Below are positions 6,169-12,048 of a DNA stretch of 12,048 nt, piece after piece. Under the pieces are notes generated by a model, which was given only the letters and a program-made list of their open reading frames with translations, was not told where the DNA came from and made no database searches. A program made the position numbers and the translations under genes. Position 1 is the stretch's first letter; each line of letters begins with the position of its first letter. The DNA comes from an uncultured Clostridia bacterium (lineage in GTDB: Bacteria; Bacillota; Clostridia; Oscillospirales; Ruminococcaceae): NCBI GenBank assembly GCA_946056455.1, contig CAMGJS010000016.1, positions 1 through 12,048 of the forward strand. Reading direction: 5' to 3'.

Positions 6169-7975
6169 TGACAAGCTCCTCCGTTTTCTCTGTTGTTTCC
6201 TCGTTAAGTCCTGTAAGAGAGTATACAAAAACGCCCTTTGATTTTCCCTTCAAGGGAATTTCTCCTATGGGTTCAACGGTAATTCTGTCCTTGACTTTAA
6301 GATAAACGCTCTCACTGATAAGCACCTGTCCCCTCTTGGCGTTAGCTTCAAGTCGCGCGGCGGTGTTTACTGTATCTCCTATGGCGGTATAGTCCATTCT
6401 GAAATCGCAACCGATATTTCCCACAACGGCGGGACCGCAGTTCACTCCCACTCCGAATGCAACGGACTTTCCGTATTTTTCAAGGAACTTGCTCTCTATT
6501 GCGTTTCCTCCGCTGACAATATCCCACGCGGTCTTGACGGCTCTGTAAATATAATCGTCAAGGTCAAAGGGCGCGTTGAATACCGCCATAGTAGCGTCAC
6601 CGATGAATTTGTCAAGCGTTCCTCCGTTGCTGAAAATCGCGTTTGTGGTGAGGTTTAAATAGCTGTTTAAGATGTCGACTACCTCTTCGGGTTCAAGGCT
6701 CTCTGACATAGGCGTAAAGCCTCTTATATCGACAAAAAGAACGGCGACATCGCGGTTTTCTCCACCAAGCTTTATATGATAGTTGCCCGATTTTGCGATT
6801 TCTTCAACAACCTGCGGAGCAACATATTTTTTGAACGCGGCGGTGATTTTTCTCTTTTCTGCGGCTTGTTCGGCATATTTTCTCACAAGGTTTACAAGAT
6901 AGCAGACAATCGCACAAAGCGGAGCGTAAAGGAGCGGAAAAGCCGTTCCTGCGTTGAAAAGAAGTATCCCCGAAACAACGCAGCCTGCCGCTATGACTAT
7001 AACAACGGGGGTTGAAATCTTTATTGCAAGCTTTTTAGAAAGAAGATAAACAGCGCAGGCGATAAATGCAACAACAAGCGCAGATACCACTCTGTCTGCG
7101 GGGGCGGAGCTTCTTCCGTCAAGAAGTCCCTGAACGATATTTGCGTGAATTTCCGCTCCATACATCTGGTCGGCGGAGTTCGGAACGGCAAACTGATCCT
7201 GAAGTCCGGGGGTGTACGCTCCGATGATAACTATACAATCCTTGAAAATTCTTGCGTCAACCTTGCCGTCAACAATATCGCAGAGAGAAATATACTCATA
7301 GTCATAAGGTCTGCCTGCGTAAGATATCCACATTCTTCCGTTGTCGTCAAGCGCGGGGAGAGTTTCTTCCGTTCCCGTCACTTCGCAGTATTTTGAATAA
7401 ATCTGTGACGCAAAGCTTTTATATGTAACGCCGTTCCATTCCTCCGTCAGCATTGTAGAGCGTACTATTCCGTCGTCGTCTGGGGCGGCGTTGACAAACC
7501 CCGTCTTTGCACAATCCGCAATGATAGGTTGCTCTATCGACTCAACATTGAAATGGTCTATGTACGGCTTGCCGTTTTCATCTGTTTTATAGACGGAGTT
7601 GTAATTCACAAATGCGCCCGAAACTACTCTGTTATTCTCTTCACAAGCTTTTCTGAGAGCCTCGTCGCCCTCTTTGTCCATATCGCCGAAAATCATAATG
7701 TCCATTGCGATAACGGCAGGGCTGTCGCTGAGCTTTTCAATAACATCGGCATAAACTCCCCTCGACCATGTTCCGAAGGGACCTATCTCCTGCAATGTTC
7801 TGTCGTCTATTGCAATTATTTTGATTTTATTGTTTATTCCGCGGGGACTCTGATATATCTTATCCTGCAAAAGACTGTCGAATGAATAGAAAACATCAAA
7901 AAAGGTAATTGAAAATGCAAGAACAAACACAAGGACAGTCTCAATAAGAGTCATTAATTTTGGTTTATTTTTCAT
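6161..7975 (-). CDS. CHASE2-domain class III (IIIb-type) adenylate cyclase
   Basis: A 604-residue membrane cyclase predicted to make cAMP from ATP in response to an extracellular cue. TM1 is about 11-30. The extracytoplasmic CHASE2 domain (about 34-290) shows IKIIAIDDRTL, GTWSRGVYADVIEKL, AMDIMIFGD, GIVRSTML, ISYAGRP and the closing MYGAEIHANIVQGLL. Three TM helices follow (about 295-313, 321-341, 344-363), then a cytoplasmic linker (FKKYVAPQVVEEI) and the cyclase domain (about 405-590). Catalytic residues are complete: metal ligands Asp416 (FVDIRGF) and Asp460, adenine-specifying Lys456 (LDKFIGD) and Thr530, and transition-state Asn537 and Arg541 (VNTAAR). Thr at the second base-recognition position is the class IIIb pattern, known in cyanobacterial cyclases as bicarbonate-responsive. 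A guanylate cyclase would lack this Lys. The ATG at 7975 follows a GGGGG-containing site 7 nt upstream. It is first in an operon with the overlapping TIM-barrel gene and divergent from the diguanylate cyclase. Confidence 0.92.
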   Translation of the reverse strand: MKNKPKLMTLIETVLVFVLAFSITFFDVFYSFDSLLQDKIYQSPRGINNKIKIIAIDDRTLQEIGPFGTWSRGVYADVIEKLSDSPAVIAMDIMIFGDMDKEGDEALRKACEENNRVVSGAFVNYNSVYKTDENGKPYIDHFNVESIEQPIIADCAKTGFVNAAPDDDGIVRSTMLTEEWNGVTYKSFASQIYSKYCEVTGTEETLPALDDNGRMWISYAGRPYDYEYISLCDIVDGKVDARIFKDCIVIIGAYTPGLQDQFAVPNSADQMYGAEIHANIVQGLLDGRSSAPADRVVSALVVAFIACAVYLLSKKLAIKISTPVVIVIAAGCVVSGILLFNAGTAFPLLYAPLCAIVCYLVNLVRKYAEQAAEKRKITAAFKKYVAPQVVEEIAKSGNYHIKLGGENRDVAVLFVDIRGFTPMSESLEPEEVVDILNSYLNLTTNAIFSNGGTLDKFIGDATMAVFNAPFDLDDYIYRAVKTAWDIVSGGNAIESKFLEKYGKSVAFGVGVNCGPAVVGNIGCDFRMDYTAIGDTVNTAARLEANAKRGQVLISESVYLKVKDRITVEPIGEIPLKGKSKGVFVYSLTGLNEETTEKTEELVNE

Positions 7976-8006
7976 TGCCGTTCCCCCGTTTCAAATTTTA
8001 AGTATA

Positions 8007-8035
8007 ATTATATCACAATATTTTTTTCTTGTCAC
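8007..8035 (-). promoter_or_regulatory. SigA promoter of the adenylate cyclase operon
   Basis: Minus-strand -35 GTGACA (8035-8030, 5/6) and -10 TATAAT (8012-8007, 6/6) with a 17-bp spacer. The start is expected near 8000, giving a leader of about 25 nt. No riboswitch or CRP-like palindrome was found in the leader or intergenic region. Confidence 0.78.
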
Positions 8036-8074
8036 TAATTTATGAAATCTTTATTAAAATTTTTGCAAATAATG

Positions 8075-8103
8075 TTTACAACATCGGCAAATTATGCTAT
8101 ACT
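8075..8103 (+). promoter_or_regulatory. SigA promoter of the diguanylate cyclase gene
   Basis: Plus-strand -35 TTTACA (8075-8080, 5/6) and -10 TATACT (8098-8103, 5/6) with a 17-bp spacer. The start is expected near 8110, about 38 nt before the ATG. The two -35 boxes of the divergent pair are 39 bp apart, close enough for a shared regulator. The ribosome binding site is AAAGGA at 8131-8136. Confidence 0.72.
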
Positions 8104-8147
8104 TATGTAAATCTATTTAAATATAATATGAAAGGATAGTTGCATTT

Positions 8148-9176
8148 ATGGGTAACGCGGTTTCTTCCGATGTTCTGCTTGAACAGATTTTCAGCATAAC
8201 ACAGAATCTTTATAAAGAGATTTCAACCCCCGATAACGATACCGAAGACGACCACAACAAAATATACAGGCTTCTTACCGACCTTGGCAGAACGCTTGTC
8301 AACGCGGACAGAGCAAGCTTCTGGAAGTGGGACAAGAGAAATCACTCGTTGTGGACAACTGCCGCTGTCGGCGCAGGAAGAATAACTATCCCCGAAGGCA
8401 CCGGGCTTGTGGGAAAAGCGCTCACAGAAAGGCGCGCCATTGTCACAAACGACCCGTACAACAACCCCGATTTCAACTCTGATGTCGACAAGAAAACGGG
8501 ATATGTGACAAAGTCGATACTCGTTATGCCCATTTCAAACTGCAAGGGTGAATTCATCGGCGCTTATCAGGCGATAAACAAGCTTGACGGCGAAGGCTTC
8601 GACCTTGAAGAAGATGTAAAGCGCCTTTCTCTTGCGGCGTTTATCTGCGGAATAACCCTTGAATCTGACAGCTTCCTTGACGATTCCCGTCACGACAAGC
8701 TCACCGAGCTTAAAAACAGAATGGGCTTTTACAGCGACTACACCAAGATTTTTGAAAAAATCCTCACCGATACCGAAAAGGACAGATGCGTTTCGCTCTT
8801 TATCTGTGACATCGACCATTTCAAAAAGGTCAACGATACATACGGTCACAACGCAGGCGACGCTGTTCTCAAACATGTCGCTGAGCATTTCCGCATAAAT
8901 TCCCGTATATGCGACGGCGTTTACAGATGGGGCGGAGAGGAATTCATCGTCGTTCTGCCCGACACGGACATTACTCAGGCGGCTGACGCGGCAGATAGGC
9001 TGAGAGTATGCATAATGGAGTCTGTCTGTCATTTTGAAGAGCTTGACATCAAGGTGACTATGAGCTTCGGCGTTACTCAGCTTGATATGTCAAAGTCCAT
9101 TGAGGATAATATCAAGGACGCTGACGAAAAGCTCTATAAAGCAAAAGAGGGCGGAAGAAACAGAGTTATCGTGTAA
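8148..9176 (+). CDS. Cytosolic GAF-GGDEF diguanylate cyclase
   Basis: A 342-residue protein without membrane segments or signal peptide, predicted to condense two GTP into c-di-GMP. An N-terminal helical region (1-37) precedes a GAF domain (about 38-172) containing PEGTGLVGKALTERR, IVTNDPYNN and ILVMPI. The segment AINKLDGEGFDLEED (142-156) resembles the NKFDE motif (Asn144, Lys145, Phe151, Glu155/Asp156) of cyclic-nucleotide-binding GAFs, although ordinary GAFs often carry something similar. The GGDEF domain (about 180-342) starts at DKLTELKNR and has CDIDHFKKVNDTYGHNAGD. The active loop is GGEEF (262-266), a functional variant. An RxxD product-inhibition site, RICD (253-256), stands exactly five residues before it, and the domain ends in DEKLYKAKEGGRNRV. 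Active enzyme with feedback inhibition is expected. The ATG at 8148 has AAAGGA 11 nt upstream. It is transcribed divergently from the adenylate cyclase and ends at a bidirectional terminator. Confidence 0.94.
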   Translation: MGNAVSSDVLLEQIFSITQNLYKEISTPDNDTEDDHNKIYRLLTDLGRTLVNADRASFWKWDKRNHSLWTTAAVGAGRITIPEGTGLVGKALTERRAIVTNDPYNNPDFNSDVDKKTGYVTKSILVMPISNCKGEFIGAYQAINKLDGEGFDLEEDVKRLSLAAFICGITLESDSFLDDSRHDKLTELKNRMGFYSDYTKIFEKILTDTEKDRCVSLFICDIDHFKKVNDTYGHNAGDAVLKHVAEHFRINSRICDGVYRWGGEEFIVVLPDTDITQAADAADRLRVCIMESVCHFEELDIKVTMSFGVTQLDMSKSIEDNIKDADEKLYKAKEGGRNRVIV

Positions 9177-9193
9177 TTATTCATACATATACA

Positions 9194-9223
9194 AAAACAG
9201 TCGGACAATCGTCCGACTGTTTT
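9194..9223. terminator. Bidirectional intrinsic terminator between convergent genes
   Basis: A perfect 13-bp inverted repeat, AAAACAGTCGGAC (9194-9206) and GTCCGACTGTTTT (9211-9223), has a 4-nt loop. A T-rich tract follows on the plus strand, and the A run (9193-9197) gives T on the minus strand. It serves both the diguanylate cyclase (stop at 9176) and the minus-strand kinase (stop at 9228). Confidence 0.95.
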
Positions 9224-9227
9224 ATTT

Positions 9228-12048
9228 TTATTTTCCAAACACGCCCTGCAAAGCGTCTATTACCTCGTCCATATTGATAGGCTTTGAGATAAATCCGTTC
9301 ATTCCGCAATTTTCGGCATTCCTGCGGTCTTCGTCAAAGGCGTTTGCGGTCATCGCAACAACGGGAATATGCGCAAGCTTTTTGTTTTTAAGCGCTCTTA
9401 TCTGCTTTGTCGCCTCATAACCGTCCATAACGGGCATCTGAATGTCCATAAGAATAAGGTCAAAGTCCCCTGCCTCTGAGGATGATATTCTGTCAACCGC
9501 TTCCTTTCCGTTTTCGGCGGTGTCAACTTCAAAGCCGTAGCCTTTGAGTATCTCGACGGCGATTTCCATATTAAGCTCGTTATCCTCGACAAGAAGAATA
9601 TGCTTGCCCTTAAAGCTCTTGTTATTCTCAAGTGACGGCATAATCTGCTGCTCTTCGGCTTTTTTCTGCCCAAGAGCCGTCAGCAGCGACTCCCGAAGGT
9701 CCGACATAAACATAGGCTTTGAGCAGAACGCGGTCACTCCCGCCGCTCTCGCTTCTTCCTCTATATCGTCCCAGTCGTATGCGGTGAGGATTATTATAGG
9801 AGTATTGTCCCCAAGACTTCTTATCCGCCTTGTAACTTCAATTCCGTTCATATCGGGCAGTCGCCAGTCGATAATATAAGCGTGGAATGCGTCGTTCATT
9901 TCAATCGACTGCTTTGCGCGAAGGACAGCTTCTTTTCCGAACATTGTCCACTCGGAGCGCATTCCGACCTGAGCAAGCATCTTTGTAACGCTGTCGCAGG
10001 TGTCAAAATCATCGTCCACAACAAGCGCTTTAAGACCTGACAGCTCGGCAATTTTTTCAACGCTTCTGCGCTCGGATTGCAGGCGGAGAGTAAGATTTAT
10101 GACAAACTCCGTTCCCTTGCCCTGCTCGGTGATGACTTCTATCGTTCCGCCCATCATATCAATGATGTTCTTGGAAATAGCCATTCCCAGACCTGTTCCC
10201 TGAATTTTGCTTACCGTCGAGGTGCGTTCACGCTCAAAAGGCTCGAATATACGCTCGGCAAATTCCTTGCTCATACCGATACCCGTGTCCTTTACCCGTA
10301 TCTCGTATATTCCCTTGCCCTCGGGCGCGTTATGTATCTGCGTAACTCTTACGGAAACCGTTCCGCCCGGTGCCGTGAACTTGACAGCGTTTGACAGAAG
10401 GTTTAAAAGCACCTGATTTATTCTTGTCTTGTCGCAGAAGACATTTTCATCGGTGACATCCATAACATCCATATAAAGTTCAAGCTGTTTTGCGTGAATT
10501 TGTCCGCCGATTATTGTCTTTATATCGTGAAGCATATCGGAAAGATTTGCCTCGACCTCTTCAAGCTGAATTTTTCCGCTCTCTATTCGGCTCATATCAA
10601 GAATATCGTTTATGAGCGAAAGCAGATGATTACTTGATGAAAGTATCTTTGAAAGATAATCCTTTACCTTTTCGGGATTGTCAACATTTGCCGTTGCAAG
10701 GGTTGCAAATCCGATGACAGCGTTCATAGGCGTTCTTATATCGTGGGACATATTTGAAAGGAAGGTGCTCTTTGACTTGTTAGCACTAATCGCCATATTA
10801 ACGGCGTCTTCAAGCTCTTCGTTTATCTTCTTGTCCTTTGTTCTGTCTGAAAGAACGAGGATATATTTCTTTTCGCCCTGAATTTCTCTGCAAAGGGCGG
10901 TAACATGGAACCAGCGCCGTTCACCCGTTTCCTGATGAATATATTCCCTGCTCCATTCCGCCTGCTCGCCCGAGGCGATATCGGGGAGCTGGTCGAGGAC
11001 AAAAACTGTATTCTTATCCGAAACAAGTCGGTCGACAATGCGGATATTTTCCCGCACTTTCTCTTCGGATATTCCCACAAGCTTTTCAACATTCGGGCTT
11101 ACATAGTCAACACGGAAATCCTCTGCGTCAAGCATCATAAAAATATCGTCGACATTGTTTGAAAGGGTTGAGAACAATTCCTCGCGATAGAGGATTTCGG
11201 TGTCCTTCTTTGAAAGATTTCTGCGGTAACGCACAAAGGCAATAACCGCAAGCAAAACAACAACAGCCACTGCAATTGCCGTCACCATAAGCATAGTGCT
11301 TGACTGCAAAGCGTTCATACTGGAATTGACAATGCTTGTGGGGATAACTCCGAGTACTGTCCAGTTTTCAAAACCCACAGCCTCATAAACAAGATAATAG
11401 CTTGTATCGCCCACGGTAAATGTGGTAACGCCCGAACGCTTCTGCTCAAAGTCGTCTTTGAGAGCTTCTATTTCTTCTCCGCTCATATCGGAATAATCTT
11501 TGAGCATAGCCACAAAGTTGTGTATCTGTTTTGCTGACGGTTGAGCGTTGTCGATAATTACTCTGCCGTCGGGGTGAATGACATAGCTTGTCGATTGTCC
11601 GTCAAATGCTGAAATATCAAGCGTTTCAACAAGGTCCGAGTTATTGAAGCTTATTGCAATGGCTTCATAATCAAAGCCCTGATAGCTGTTTTTGTATGCA
11701 GGAACGGCAAACACCATTATCTCAGGCTGACCGGGAACAACGGATGATACCGCAATGTCCTTCTTTTCAAGAATAAGCTCGGGCAATTTGGTTTTAAGGT
11801 CAAGATACCCCGTCTTTCCGTCGGCGATGAGGTATCCTCCCTCCCGTGAGATAAAGTAGAAATCGGTAAAGCCCGCTTCCTTTTGCATACTTTTAACATA
11901 CGACCTGACAAGCTTGTCGTTGTTTATATCACGGAGATAGGGCGTCCACATACGCAATGTCCGCCAGTTCTTTCCGACAAGATTATCAAGCGACTGGTTT
12001 GACTGATGATAAATTTCCGTCAGGTGAGCGGAGCTTTCCTCGAAAATC
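9228..12048 (-). CDS. Large hybrid histidine kinase: extracellular sensor - TM - PAS - HisKA - HATPase_c - REC - REC (N-terminus outside the window)
   Basis: The frame is open to the right edge, with 939 residues visible. A TTG at 11957 is not needed as a start, since the reading continues through 30 sensible codons to 12047. Numbering from the first visible residue, the extracytoplasmic region (about 1-247) looks like a double-Cache-type sensor, with ISREGGYLIADGKTGYLDL and YVIHPDGRVIIDNAQ. A TM helix lies at about 250-272, and the preceding N-terminal TM must lie outside. A PAS domain (about 291-401) follows. HisKA has MSHDIRTP with His435. The ATPase has LLNLLSNAVKF, KDTGIGM and GTGLGM. 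REC1 (about 672-790) has acidic Asp678-680, Asp727 and Lys777. REC2 (about 815-938) has Glu821/Asp822, phospho-acceptor Asp868 and Lys922. There is no HPt, so phosphate must pass to a separate HPt protein or the receivers act as sinks or switches. It is convergent with the diguanylate cyclase. Confidence 0.93.
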   Translation of the reverse strand, partial: IFEESSAHLTEIYHQSNQSLDNLVGKNWRTLRMWTPYLRDINNDKLVRSYVKSMQKEAGFTDFYFISREGGYLIADGKTGYLDLKTKLPELILEKKDIAVSSVVPGQPEIMVFAVPAYKNSYQGFDYEAIAISFNNSDLVETLDISAFDGQSTSYVIHPDGRVIIDNAQPSAKQIHNFVAMLKDYSDMSGEEIEALKDDFEQKRSGVTTFTVGDTSYYLVYEAVGFENWTVLGVIPTSIVNSSMNALQSSTMLMVTAIAVAVVVLLAVIAFVRYRRNLSKKDTEILYREELFSTLSNNVDDIFMMLDAEDFRVDYVSPNVEKLVGISEEKVRENIRIVDRLVSDKNTVFVLDQLPDIASGEQAEWSREYIHQETGERRWFHVTALCREIQGEKKYILVLSDRTKDKKINEELEDAVNMAISANKSKSTFLSNMSHDIRTPMNAVIGFATLATANVDNPEKVKDYLSKILSSSNHLLSLINDILDMSRIESGKIQLEEVEANLSDMLHDIKTIIGGQIHAKQLELYMDVMDVTDENVFCDKTRINQVLLNLLSNAVKFTAPGGTVSVRVTQIHNAPEGKGIYEIRVKDTGIGMSKEFAERIFEPFERERTSTVSKIQGTGLGMAISKNIIDMMGGTIEVITEQGKGTEFVINLTLRLQSERRSVEKIAELSGLKALVVDDDFDTCDSVTKMLAQVGMRSEWTMFGKEAVLRAKQSIEMNDAFHAYIIDWRLPDMNGIEVTRRIRSLGDNTPIIILTAYDWDDIEEEARAAGVTAFCSKPMFMSDLRESLLTALGQKKAEEQQIMPSLENNKSFKGKHILLVEDNELNMEIAVEILKGYGFEVDTAENGKEAVDRISSSEAGDFDLILMDIQMPVMDGYEATKQIRALKNKKLAHIPVVAMTANAFDEDRRNAENCGMNGFISKPINMDEVIDALQGVFGK

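Noticed and set aside
6169..6228. Twenty-residue N-terminal extension of the TIM-barrel protein starting at 6228
   Set aside because: It lies inside the cyclase coding region, is Lys/Arg/Gln-rich and has no ribosome binding site. The ATG at 6168 has GGAGG 9 nt upstream and starts right at the first barrel strand.
7976..8147. CRP-type cAMP operator in the divergent intergenic region
   Set aside because: TGTGA-like pentamers occur (for example TATCACA on the plus strand at 8011-8017), but no TGTGA-n6-TCACA palindrome is formed, and AT-rich promoters give such pentamers by chance.
9228..11957. True start of the right-hand kinase at the TTG at 11957
   Set aside because: The same frame stays open to 12047 with residues typical of such sensors, there is no ribosome binding site before the TTG, and starting there would remove the N-terminal membrane helix the topology needs.
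1..12048. CRISPR arrays, insertion sequences, tRNA or rRNA genes, phage or plasmid modules
   Set aside because: No regularly spaced repeats, transposase frames, terminal inverted repeats or RNA-gene signatures were seen on either strand.

Overview
The window looks like chromosomal DNA of a Gram-positive gut-type anaerobe, most likely a Clostridia/Oscillospirales (Ruminococcus-like) member of the Bacillota. The pointers are strong GGAGG-type ribosome binding sites, UUG starts, near-consensus SigA promoters with 17-bp spacing, Clostridia-style hybrid histidine kinases, and a surface protein with a Thr/Glu-rich stalk and no outer-membrane signals. This placement is inferred from style; no rRNA or marker gene is present. 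Almost every gene encodes signalling machinery. There are no mobile elements, tRNAs or CRISPR arrays.

Layout, left to right. (1) Minus strand 1-184: the start of a membrane protein running off the left edge, with an ECF-transporter-S-like N-terminus. (2) Minus 212-2470: a six-TM hybrid histidine kinase with receiver and HPt domains, driven by a perfect consensus promoter at 2512-2540. (3) A terminator at 2569-2606, then minus 2614-5082: a membrane-anchored FecR-domain surface protein with a Thr/Glu stalk and about six C-terminal beta repeats. (4) Its leader (5083-5286) holds a promoter, a c-di-GMP-I (GEMM-I) riboswitch and a terminator hairpin ahead of a UUG start. (5) Minus 5392-6168 and 6161-7975: a TIM-barrel isomerase-like protein overlapping by 8 nt a CHASE2-class III adenylate cyclase, which is the first gene of that operon. 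(6) A divergent promoter pair at 8007-8103. (7) Plus 8148-9176: a soluble GAF-GGDEF diguanylate cyclase. (8) A perfect 13-bp bidirectional terminator at 9194-9223. (9) Minus 9228-12048: a large hybrid histidine kinase (sensor-TM-PAS-HisKA-HATPase-REC-REC) whose N-terminus lies beyond the right edge.

How the parts may work together. The window encodes a predicted cAMP source (CHASE2 cyclase), a predicted c-di-GMP source (GAF-GGDEF) divergent from it, and an RNA sensor for c-di-GMP that controls the FecR surface protein. The GAF domain has an NKFDE-like motif of the kind seen in cyclic-nucleotide-binding GAFs. A plausible, untested model is: extracellular signal -> CHASE2 cyclase -> cAMP -> GAF-GGDEF -> c-di-GMP -> riboswitch -> surface protein switched off, with the two flanking hybrid kinases as further inputs. 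The enzyme and riboswitch assignments rest on motifs seen directly. The wiring between them is inference.
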